Source of the DNA: Cycas panzhihuaensis
Taxonomy: Eukaryota > Cycadophyta
Direction of reading: 5' to 3'
DNA: 64,000 nucleotides
Assembly: GCA_023213395.1 (NCBI GenBank)
Contig: CM041465.1
Coordinates: 21,452,001-21,516,000, forward strand
Below the pieces are notes generated by a model. That model was not told the DNA's origin and did no database searches. It saw only the letters and a program-made list of their open reading frames with translations. The translations under genes were made by a program, and so were the position numbers. This document shows positions 9,811 through 20,039 of this stretch, one piece after another (the first letter of the stretch is position 1; each line of letters opens with the position of its first letter).

Positions 9811-10214
9811 GGTTTGCCTGGCCTTCCCGTCGCCCAAGCCCCAGGTCATCTGCCACTTTGCTTTGTGATCCATTCGCACCTCCGAAACCTGGTCACTGAT
9901 GAGATAAAACTATGGTGCCCGCTCTTCGTTTACTCTTTGCTCGACTATGCATGCTCTCCTTTGCATCATTTGTGGTGGGGGCAGCCCCCTCGCCTGTCTC
10001 CTTCTCCCAATCGGTTCCCAGGTGGCTCATAGGCAGCCCCTATGTTGTCCCCACCGCCGCTTTCGTATCCACACGTTCCGCCACGACACTCACCGGCACC
10101 CTTGCCTACTGTTATGATCTTGATTGATATATCTATATATGCATGTACTCTTGTGTTGTGTTGCGGCGTCGCCATCGCACCGAGCTTTCGGCGGCGAGGC
10201 TCTGCGCGAGGCGA
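9811..10214. other. aRNH-to-LTR spacer of G1 including polypurine tract region
   Basis: No gene seen. The sequence is collinear with G2 (23627-23717 plus 30061-30328), with G3 (43309-43659) and, reversed, with G4. It contains a conserved GGTGGGGGCAGCCCCC palindrome-like block near 9972 and an AT-rich TATATAT stretch near 10130. It ends with GGCTCTGCGCGAGGCGA, the purine-rich bases immediately before the LTR start TG. G2 and G4 have CCAAGAGGG there, which is more like a normal polypurine tract. Confidence 0.5.
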
Positions 10215-12802
10215 TGTTTCCGGCTTCGAGGAATGGATACGGAATCACAAACTCGAGTAAGTCGTATGTTTTTCGCATTGCCATCTCTTTCTTTTGATGA
10301 GTATTTGACTGCATGTTTGCATGTGTGTGGCTCGTGGGCGACCTTGCCATTGTCCATACTTATTTTTAGCCTATGACGATTATAGCAGGGGCACACTCCC
10401 AGCGAGTGTGGCACCCTGGTGACCATATTACTTCCCGCATCTACCCTCCTCACTCTAGGATCCACTAGGTTTGCGCCACCTCCGCCCGTGTGATGACTCA
10501 TCATCGTCTGGTTAACTTGCCACCCCACTCGAGCCCTATTTTTCCTCCCTTGGACCCGTTTGTTGGCATGTTTACCCCTGGGTAGGTGTTCTAGCTTCCC
10601 ATTAGTCCTTTCAGTCATCTGCCCCCAGCCTAGACTGGTTGGTGGGCCCCATTTTTGGCTCTAGGTGCATCTGCTTGATTTTTGATGCCGGAATATCCAT
10701 GATGCATGAATGTCATGCACGACTGTCTTAGATTATTTTTAAAAATCCACCGTGGCAATTTTACATTTATTGCGAAACTGCCATGTGGCTCGCACCTTAT
10801 TTCTTTTCCAGTCGCGCCCTAATCGCACGCTTTAGGATTTTGTTTGAGTACTTAAGCCCTTTTTGGCTTATTTTCAAGGATTCTTTGGCTCACTTTTGGG
10901 ATTACTCTTAAGGAAACATCATCCTACTCTGCTCTTCTTTGTTGTTCTGCTGCTGCTACTGGACCAGCATCCCTCCTTCAGCACCCTGTTCTCCTTTGGT
11001 GTGGCTGAGACATTCCCCCAACCCCTTAAGCACCTTGGAGAGGGCCTCTTTGGAGTGTTTTCCAGTTGATTTTTGCTCAGACAGTCCATAAGTGCTCCCA
11101 AGTGCAGGTGTTTCCTCTCACATCTCCTTAGCAAGGTCTCAAACCTGCTGTGCTTCAGATCTGGGCTAATTTCTCAGCCCCTCTCTGCTATTCTTTGGCT
11201 GAGGCATACTCCTTGCCTCCCCTACTCAGGTACTCTTAGTTTTTACATTGTTTGTTGTCATATTCATGCTCAGTCCAGCTTGCTCTTTGCTTGATCTTGT
11301 AAGTTGGTTTTCCTCCCTTTTGTGGACTGCTATACCACTCTTTCTGTGCTTCTTGCCTACATTTGCTGCTCAAGGCAGCGGCGTTGAGGGGTGGCATAGG
11401 TTTTGGAGAGGAGCTGGGTGGATTCCGTACCACCTTCCATGCTTGCTAAGAGGCTCTAAGCCCTCCAAAGCCTCCCTCTCACCCCGTGCTGCCCTTGGCT
11501 TGCAAACAAGGGTTTGAAGGCTTCCTTTTGGTCGCCTAAACTAGCGCTGTCACAAGTTGCAGTGCTAATTTAGGGCCTTTTGCTTAGGTTTGGGCATCAC
11601 TCATAAGTCCCAACCGCTGGTTTTTGCCTCACCTTTCCTTCTCGGTCACCCAGTTTGCTCCTCATAGCATCCCGGTTCGCCGTGGGTTTCCTTGGGCCTC
11701 TCCTTGCCTTTTTTACTGCCGTTTTCCTACCCTTGCTCTTGGCTTTCTCCTCGCTACCTCGTGGCTCTTGGGGGGGAAGTTAGGGCACCATTTGTGGGAG
11801 GTAGGCTACTCTGAGGCTTACCGATCATTTGCTTTCACCTTGGTCACTCTTTCTTGGGTATTTTCTTTGTTGGATTGGCACTAACGCATGTATGTTTAGG
11901 TTTATATTTATATCACTTGAGCATATATTGTTAGATATTTGTGTTGCATGTTAGTGCTCTTCCCCCGGGAAGGGAGAGACCTTGCTTTTTGCAGTATTCG
12001 GGGCCTTGAAGGATTTCACCCGTTCGTCTTATTGCCGGTAAGTACCTTTGTGTTTGTTATATTTTCGTGTTGTTTCACTTATTAGTTGATGCTTCCTTTC
12101 TTTCTTGGCATCGCATTTTATTTTCCGGGGAAGGTAAGGAAGCCCCTCTTTTCTACCTGCCGCAACATCTTGCATCCAAACGCGTCACGTGGAACAGTTA
12201 GGTGCTCCTCGAGAAGGCTTCTCCATCATGCACGCCCTCGGTCCAGGTGCACGTTTCGCTCCACTTTGCTACCTCCTTTTTGCCTTTTATTTTTCCTGTA
12301 GTAACCAGCACATTGAAAGATAAAAGGGGAAAATTGGTGTCGTGTTTGGTTACATTTCATTTACTTTGTTATACACGGTTTTACTTTTACCATCTATAGG
12401 AAAGGTTGTAGGAACCCTCTTTCTCTACCTTTCTCCTCTTCTCTTCAACCTCACAAGTGCCTTGCTTCTCGCATCACTTGTGTACCCGGTTAGGTTGTGT
12501 AGGCTTACTCTTGACTTTCTCCCTTTGGATTTCCTCTTCCCCCCTTCTGGCCACCCAAGGGTGGGAGGGTCCTACTCGTAGGTCAACCCAGGTTTGCCCT
12601 ATGCACCTTCACCCTTTGCTCAAAGCGGTGGAGGGTCACCCGATAGTAGCCATACTCCATTGCAAATCCTGAACTTGCGCTCTAGTGCACGGGGCACTCT
12701 GCGTGATAGTTACTCACCTCTTAGGTCCCACATTTTATCTTTTTACCACTCACTCTCCCTCATACCTATTAGTTAGGTAGTTATCCTGTAGCAGGGCGTC
12801 CA
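10215..12802 (+). repeat. 3' LTR of G1 (about 2.6 kb)
   Basis: Begins TGTTTCC at 10215 and ends GCGTCCA at 12802. Start and end were set by comparison with the G3 LTR pair, whose ends are fixed by a target duplication. It is the same LTR type as 30329-33114 and 48598-51279 but a distinct, more GC-rich subfamily. A TATA-like region and the AAGCCCTTTTTGGC block near 10855 probably mark the sense promoter. It abuts G2 gag sequence with no primer site between, which is why it is assigned to G1 and not to G2. Confidence 0.82.
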
Positions 12803-12809
12803 GAGGGTG

Positions 12810-14731
12810 ACGATCCTATTTACTACCTGGGTGATCAACATCACCCACTTGACACCCATCCTTCTACTCATACGGTAGAGGGCCCATCTCCTCTTAAGAT
12901 CCACCATTTAGTTGGTGATTCTTATAAGGAGCGCCCTAAGGGGTCTACTTCATTTAAGGTCCTGTCTACCTCTTATGATCATGTAGATACCCCTCCTGCT
13001 GACGTAGTTGAAGCCCTTAGCAAGTGCTTTCGAGTTGCTCATTTTCAATCGTGTCCTAGATGGTTTGAAGATGTCTTACATGGGGGAGCCTCCTCCTTGT
13101 CCGCTCTTATCCTACCGTCTTCATCTACATCTAGACTTCCCATAACAAGTAATCATTTTATGCCTACACATTCATCCCACTCCATCCCTACACCTACTTT
13201 AGGGATGCATGTTGTACCTTATATTCCTTATCATGGTCTTAGCTCTTCAGAATCCTCTCGTGGTATCTCTTTCTTCCAACTTGGAGTTAGCATACATTTT
13301 CCTATTTAAGCCAATATGCCACCTCCCAATGTGACGCATGCATTTCCTAGTAGGCCTAGAGGTCCTACTAACGCTACTACCACCAGTCATGTGGGATCCA
13401 CTCCCACATATACTCAAAACCAACCTAATGGTCCTTCCCTTTACGTACCCCCAAGTTATACTTCTTAACCTTGGGGGCATGGTAAAGGAAATCATATTCT
13501 AGTTTATGGGGTGGACCCGTTACATCCATATGGGATTGCACCACCCACAGGCGGCCCTTATGGACAAAACCCAGTTCCACACCCTTCTTTTCCATCATCC
13601 TGTGTAGCTTCTTATGCAGCGCCTTTGCAAGGGAACCCAGCTTCCTTTCAAGGCACTTATCCTCAAGTCCCTTTCTAGTAAGGGGCACTTCCTCAAGGAG
13701 GGATGGGTCTATTACCCCCATCTGTTCCTTGCCCATTACGTCCTACATCATTTACCGATCCTATGGTCCAGGCAAGGGCATGTCCCTTCATGTATTATAG
13801 ATCGACACCATTATCTATTTAGGCATTAAGAACCAATTTGCCGCCTCATCCCCTCGAAGTTTTTAAGTTTAATGGAACTTCATCACAAGACCTAACGAAG
13901 CACATCTATAGTTTCTTTATGGTGTGCATTGATTACTGGGCCTATGATCATATACCAATGAAATTATTCCCACGATCCTTACAAGGCAATACCCTTAAAT
14001 GGTTTTATTGCCTGCCTGCCCATTCCATTTTCTCATTCCAGTAACTGGTGGATGAGTTCATCAATTATTTTGATGTTGCTCGCCCATTTGAAAGTGGAAT
14101 GAAATCCCTTCTTTTACTCAAACAAGGTCACGGTGAGATGAATCGTGACTTCATACAGAGATTTCATGACCTCCTCCATTCCACTAAGGCTACTTTGCCT
14201 GAGGAATTAAAGAGGGATCTCTTCATTAATGCACTTCGCCCTGAAGTCCACGTAGAAGTCTTTAAGATGGGGATGACTACATGTGATTCTGCCATCACAA
14301 AGTGCTTAGCACTTGAGGCTATTGAGATCCAGGCTAGACTCAAGAAGCCTCTTAAGCCCTCACAACAACATGAGGCACCATCTCAAATTAAAGAGACCAA
14401 ACCACAACAATCCACTAGGTCCTCTTCGCATCCAACTAAGAAGACCCTAGATCCACTCACCTTTGTTATACATTCATTCGAACGTATGATGAAGGAACTT
14501 AAACTACAAGCTCCTTCATCACCCACTTCTAACAAACAAATCCAACAAGCTACTCAAGCTGCCCTCCCTAGGAATGGCAATGCCCAGTCCTCTCAAGCAA
14601 GGAAGCCAGATTCCTCACTTGAGAAAAAGTGGTGTTCCATTCATGGGGAGTGTTTCCATGATGGCTCACGTTATCAGGCTCACCACTTAGGGATGCCCCT
14701 CAACGTGGCTCATCCCCTAAGCAGTCCTTAA
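12810..14731 (+). pseudogene. gag of G2
   Basis: A single frame covers almost the whole gag, broken only by stops. N-terminal block DDPIYYLGDQHHPLD aligns with G3. A long Pro/Gln/Gly-rich region (GGPYGQNPVPHPSFPSS) follows, then the capsid-like part (CIDYWAYDH, FPRSLQGN, FESGMKSLLLLKQGHGEMNRDF) and the zinc-finger-like WCSIHGECFHDGSRY, in which the last Cys is changed to Tyr. Stops: 13307-13309, 13466-13468 (TAA where G3 has CAA), 13676-13681 (TAG TAA for two Gln codons), about 13820 and 14042-14044 (TAA for CAG). The frame fails after 14690 by a small indel. Confidence 0.82.
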
Positions 14732-15665
14732 GGCCCAACCTAGACCAACCAGTCCATAAGGATCCATTCCATAAATATGGGGAATGTGATCGTAATGCTT
14801 AGACCAAAAACAACCGGAACTAGGGAAGAACCCCAAATTCTCATCCTTCACGTGATAAAGGGAAGGGTGCTTGGGATTCGTCTTCTTCTTCGCGTTCCTC
14901 TCACCGACATACTCCTTCACCTTGAGGTCCCAAAATAAGGGAAAGAAGGTAATCCAGATGCTTGAGGCCACCCCCTTATATGCCCTTACTTAGTCTCAAG
15001 CCACTAAAGAGGCAGTTGGCACCTCTTCCTCTGCTTCACACCCGATCCTCTTCTAGAAACCTCCCTTCTAGAAGTCACGTTACTTCCCAAGACCATTCCC
15101 ATATGTCCTGGTCATTACAATTTTCGAAGGGCACTTACCCAACCTACTGCGAAGGGGAAGCCTTTCTCTATCATTGATGAGCACCACACTGTCGCTGCCG
15201 GAATGTCGTTGATGGATGTTTTGAGGAATTGTCCCGAACAACGGACTCTCCTTTTGGAAGCTTTAGGATCAAATGATACACCCATTCATGTAATGGGTGT
15301 TACCCAAAGCCATGAGCCTGTCATTTCCTTTGACCCTAAAGACCTTCCCCCTACTTATGAAAGGGAATGTTAATGGAATTTCCCTTTCACCATCACCATT
15401 AACACACCTGGCCGTATCCTGCGAAGGACTATTGTCGACAATGGTTCTTCCGTGAATTCCATGCCCTTATGCGTTATGCAAGATCTTGGCATTTTCACCT
15501 TAGAACCTATTCCATAGCAATGCCAAGGCTATGATGATAGCGAAAAGACTCCATTGGGATCTGTTTCGATCCCACTCACTCTAGAGATTAATCCTCGTTG
15601 ATATTGTAGTCCTTGACGTTGACATTGACTATAATCTTCTCTTGGGTTAACCATGGCTAGATCAG
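14732..15665 (+). pseudogene. Protease region of G2 pol
   Basis: Degenerate Arg/Ser-rich linker up to about 15100, then the protease: GMSLMDVLRNCPEQRTLLLEA, EPVISFDPKDLPP, active-site loop IVDNGSSVNS, and a C-terminal strand ending at about 15650. TAA at 15370-15372 stands where G1 has CAG, and TAG at about 15519 where G1 has a Trp codon. A deletion near 15585 shifts the frame before the WGQLKFIHNERM linker. The D-N-G active-site reading matches G1 and G3, so it is ancestral to the family rather than a mutation in one copy. Confidence 0.8.
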
Positions 15666-18109
15666 ATGGGACTTGTATGTTTGACTCACTGGGGGCAACT
15701 TAAGTTTATCCATAATGAACGAATGAGGGTTGTTTGCTGCGAATGCCCACCTATTAAACAAACTCGTCCTACCAACCAAGCAAGCCATGGCCATATAAAG
15801 GGAGACAAAGGCCCTTTTACTCACACCTCAGCTTGCTCCATCAGCATACCCGATTCGTCCCATCTCAAAGAAGATCCCACATCTTCTTCCTCTAGTCTTA
15901 CTTGCTTTGCTTCTATCAGTGTTGGGAGCTACGGCTACCTTACCTTGTTCAGCGACGATAAGTCCTATAACGAGGATGAGGAATTTCCTCACCCAGTTTC
16001 TTTCCTCTACACTAGTAGGAGCCACCCTTCTCATTTTAGATCCTAATCTAGAACCCCTTTCGTTGGGGAGACTAGTCACCCCCTTATGTCTCATGTCATT
16101 GCACACATTGATCCATAGCTCATTGATTCTTCCTCTCCGTCACCCCCCATAGGTGATGATTTCGAGGAACTTCCTTTTTGCTTCTTCTGAGGAGCCCCTT
16201 TCTGACTCTCTCCTAGAATCATTTGAGGAGGTTGGATAGCCTGATGACCACCATAGTCCTGTTGCTCCCACTCCCTCCAACACTTCATCTATTCGAAGTA
16301 AGGTCATTCATGGGGTGGATTACTTCAAAGATGATGAAGCCTTACTTAAGCACTTAGTGGGCTCCATGCCCAACTTTCCTTCTGGTCACCATAGGCTTAG
16401 CCACCAAAAGGTCCTGGCGATTGGGTCCACGCTCACTAACCCAATCCCATCCCCTATTCCATCTCTTCCTGTTGGCCTTGCCCCTCTCCATTTCAAGGAG
16501 GAGAATGCCATGTGCATGGGGGCGATCGAGGACATAGTCTTAGCCTCTGGTAAGGTCATTAAGGTGGGGGTAGAATGCTCTCATGATGAGGTAAAGGAAT
16601 ATTCCCTTTTGTTCTAGGAGTTCTGAGATGTCTTTGTGTGGGATTATTCTAACATGAAGGGAATTGACCCCTTCATTGTCACCCACAATCTCACTACCAT
16701 TCATAGTGCCTGACCTATGTACCAGAAGTAGCGTCCCCTTCACCCTAAGCTCTCAGCCGCTATCAAGATGGAGGTCGAGAAGATTTTGGATGCTAGACTT
16801 ATTACTTCTATTGACTACCCTAAATGGGTATCCAACAATATTCCCATTACTAGAAAGAATAGGACTATCTGGATATGCATTGATTTCCATGATATCAATA
16901 ATGCATGTCCTAAGGACAACTTTCCACTCCCTTTCATCGATCTAATCATTGATCGAACTATTGGGTTTGAGGTTATGTCCTTGATGGATGGCTTCTCTGG
17001 CTACAATCAGATTTAAATATCTCCTAAAGACCACCACAAGATGGCCTTCACCACCCCGTGGGGTACCTTTGCCTATAAGGCAATGCCCTTCAGTCTCAAA
17101 AATGTAGGCACTACTTACTAAAGGGCGATGCATTTTATCTTCTATGACCTCATCGATGACATGTTGGAGGTTTTTATGGATGACATGATGGGTCTCTCAC
17201 GTGTCAAGGCCCATCATCCCTTGGACTTGCGGGCTATCTTCACACGATGCTGCAAGTACTGTGTAAGCCTAAACCCACTCAAATATGTGTTTGCCGTCAC
17301 TTTGGGCAAACTCCTTGGATTTCTTATGTCAAAACAAGGGATTCAGATTAACCCTGACAAAGTCAAGGCAATCCTTGATATGCCATCTCCTAGAACTCAA
17401 CGATAGATCAAGTCATTTCTAGGTAGGCTTAGTTTTCTCAGGCGCTTCCTGGTAGACTTCGTTGTGAGCACCAAACCCTTAACTAACCTATTGAAGAAGG
17501 AAGCCCCATTTATTTAGTCTGATAAGGGCCAGCAAGCTTTCGAAGGACTTAAGGAAACCCTTGCTTCTGCTCCTACGTTAGTGCCCCCTTATTTCGATAG
17601 GCCCTTCATGTTCTACACCTTGGCGACTGATGAGTCCTTGGGTGCTATGTTGGCTCAGGAGGACGATTCAAGAATCAAGAGAACTATTTACTTTATCAGC
17701 TGCACCCTCATGGTTATCGAACTCAACTACTCCCCTGCCAAGAAGGAATGTCTCTCCTTGGTCCACGTGACCAAGAAGTTTAGACATTACTTGCTTGGTA
17801 ATACCACCAAGGTGATCATCTAGTCTGATCCCTTGTAATATCTACTTACTCGTTTGGACTTGATGAGTGGGGCTAGTCATTGGGCCATCCTGCTTCAGGA
17901 GTTTGATCTTCATATTATTAACAGGAAATCGAAGAAAGGGATGGTAGTGGTTGAGCAGCTCACAGACGCCCCTATCCCTAACCTGCTCGATACTCTTGTT
18001 GATGATTCCCTTCCTGATGAGTCTATCTTGACTATTCAGGATGTCCCTCCCCATCCACTCGTTGATAACTAGTGGTATGGTGACATAGTGCAGTACCTCA
18101 CACAGTAGC
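15666..18109 (+). pseudogene. pol linker, RT and gypsy RNase H of G2
   Basis: Linker at 15666-16314, then one frame from 16315 to about 18110 with stop codons only. RT blocks: KILDARLITSIDYPKWVSN, CIDFHDINNACPKDNFPLP, SLMDGFSGYNQI, FAYKAMPF, catalytic FMDDMMG at about 17180 with both Asp present. RNase H: YTLATDESLGAMLAQEDD (no Asp at the first catalytic position), YSPAKKECLSLV, SDPL. Stops include 17014-17016, 17119-17121 (TAA for CAA), 17404-17406 (TAG for CAG) and 17515-17517. The TAG at 16729-16731 just before the RT is shared with G1. Confidence 0.85.
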
Positions 18110-19316
18110 AGTACCACCCTGAAGCTAGTAGTAAGGTTAGATCTCGCATCTGAACTTCTGTTAGGTAATACTTCCTCATGGATAAAGTATTGTATAATAG
18201 GTCTTTTGATGGGATCTTCCTCCACTGCATCACCACCAACAAAGCAGACCAAATACTCCGTGAATGCCACCATGGCATTTACGGGGGCCACTTTAGGGGC
18301 CAATCCATGGCCCAGAGGATCCACCGTATGGGATACTATTGGTTGTCTCTCTTTAAGGATGCCCATGCTTTGCCCTGAGATGTCGGTGATGTCAGGAACA
18401 TGCTAACATCTCCCATGTGCCTTCTGAGGCCCTTCACCCTATCGTGTCTTTGTGGCCTTTTGCTCAATGGGGTCTAGACTTCATCAGAGCTATCTACCCA
18501 CATTCTTCATCATAGCGCAAGTTTATCTTGACTGCTATGGTGTACTTTACCAAATAGGTGGAGGCCATCCCTTTGGTTACTACCCTTGGTAAGATGATAG
18601 CTACTTTCATTTACCAACACATCATTTACCACTTCAGGATTCCTGATGTCTTGATTACTAGCAATGGGACCCCTTTTTGTAATAAGGAAATGGATGAGCT
18701 TTATGAGAAATTCAAAATCTCTCATAGAACTTCCTCTCCTTATTACCCCCAGGTGAATGGTCAAGTGGAGTCATTCAACAAGACTCTTGTTAACATTCTA
18801 AAGAAAACTATCACCTAGTCTCAAAAAGACTGACACCTTCAGCTCCCTTTCGCCTTGTAGGCTTACCATACCTCAGTCTGTGCTGCTACAGGAATGACTC
18901 TGTTCTCCCTAGTATAACGGTTTGAGGTGGTACTCCCTTTGGAAGTAGAGATTCCTTCTTTACAAGTTTCTCTTCGAGGTCTCATCGATGAGGAGTCAAT
19001 CCGTCAGGCTCGCCTCTTGGACCTCGAAGCCTTAGATGAGAGACATTTAGCTGCCTATTAGGCTCACCTAGCATCCAAAGCTTGCTCACAAGGGACCTAT
19101 GATAAACACCTTCATTCTCATCCTTTATTTCCTGGGGACCACATCCTTAAATTGGACTATCTTCATGACTGCTTGGCCAAATTCAGGCCCAAATGGGTTG
19201 GCCCCTTTGTCATTATTGAAAGCCTCGGTAACGGTTCTTATATGATCATCACCTTGGAGGGTCTTGAGTTTGAGAAAGCTATTAATGGGAAATTCCTTAA
19301 GAAAGTTTACTCGTGA
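18110..19316 (+). pseudogene. Integrase of G2
   Basis: Zinc-binding HHGIYGGH at about 18270, then the core with WGLDFIRAI (first Asp) and ITSNGTPF. In the latter the second catalytic Asp has become Ser. The Glu block PQVNGQVESFNKTL is intact. The C-terminal domain (LEALDERHLAAY, FPGDHILKL, RPKWVGPFVI, NGKFLKKVYS) ends with the TGA at 19314-19316. A frameshift lies near 18380 and at least eight in-frame stops follow, several at Gln codons of the sister copies. Confidence 0.85.
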
Positions 19317-19358
19317 CCTCATTGTCACCTTATTCATGCTCTGAAATAAGCCTAAACT

Positions 19359-19415
19359 ACCATCTTAAGCTTGTTCCCATTCCCCCTAGCCATAGGTGGA
19401 ATGGTGGCTTAGGGT
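19359..19415 (+). other. Post-integrase hairpin (G2 copy)
   Basis: Outer arms ACCATCTTAAGC and GGCTTAGGGT pair with a small bulge. Inner arms CCATTCCCCCT and AGGTGGAATGG pair at 10 of 11 positions. The same position relative to the integrase stop as in G1. The outer stem uses G-C pairs where G1 and G3 use A-T or G-U pairs. Confidence 0.5.
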
Positions 19416-20039
19416 AACCCTCTCATTCCTTTTTAGTTCCTCCTACGGAACCCATGTTCCCTTCCTCTTGGGAACCTTGTCCTCCTATTTGGGCAACCCC
19501 TAATTAGGATGATGCTTTGAAGCACTGTCACTCCCATCCTATTTGGTATTTCCTTTGCATATCCCACTATGCTCCCATGTGGACATGTGTGTCGCCTTAT
19601 TTATTAATCCCACATATGTCTATCACCCCTACTTATCATGATCATGTGTGCTCCTATTAGGAATATGGTCTTGTATGAAAGGAAATATGCACAACCTACA
19701 CAAATATCATAACATAAAGCTCATACAATAATTAGCTCAAAATACAACCATACATATACTTGTGCATCCGTGCACTTACACACATACATAAACATGTAAA
19801 CAAAACATACATATCATCCAACACACATTATGATACACATCATCATCTACCAAAATAGGGTACCAATCAACCTATCTATATATACATCAAAAATCATGTG
19901 TCATATCATACATATGGTGTGGTACATCGCCTATGGAAAGCCAGTGTCCTTGTAGGGGGGTATAATCATGGACTATATATGGTGACCCCCATGGAGGGTC
20001 ATGCTTTCCCTTGTCCAAAACAAAAATAGATATACTACC
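19416..20039. other. Interval between integrase and antisense gene (G2)
   Basis: No coding capacity. Collinear with 5779-6321 of G1. It has an AT-rich stretch (19670-19900) with CATACATA-type simple sequence and the conserved GTGTCCTTGTAGGGGG block at about 19949. In the antisense direction it is the presumed 3' untranslated region. Confidence 0.45.

Larger units (their letters stand above)
1..12802 (+). mobile_element. G1: Ty3/gypsy family A element (5' end outside window)
   Basis: The window opens inside the gag of this element. The order is gag, protease, RT, RNase H, integrase, hairpin, antisense PMD-like gene, aRNH and 3' LTR (10215-12802). The LTR ends in CA at 12802 and directly abuts sequence matching G3 gag from about 39107, so G1 appears to be inserted in another family A copy (G2). 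The five bases GAGGG at 12803-12807 are the predicted target duplication. The Tat-like gag, the degenerate gRNH and the presence of an aRNH suggest the Tat side of plant gypsy elements; this assignment is inference. All reading frames are broken. G1 keeps more CpG and fewer stops than G2, so it is probably younger. Confidence 0.88.

Noticed and set aside
11073-12776. Several 60-90 codon hydrophobic frames in the G1 LTR
   Set aside because: Pyrimidine-rich U5 sequence gives Leu/Phe/Ser-rich chance frames; stops interrupt them in the other LTRs.
10215-14731. G1 and G2 as a tandem sharing a single LTR (unequal LTR recombination)
   Set aside because: The LTR end at 12802 is followed directly by gag sequence that in G3 lies about 360 bp after the LTR, with no primer site or leader. 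The 10215 LTR is also of another subfamily than the 30329 LTR. Insertion of G1 into G2 explains both.
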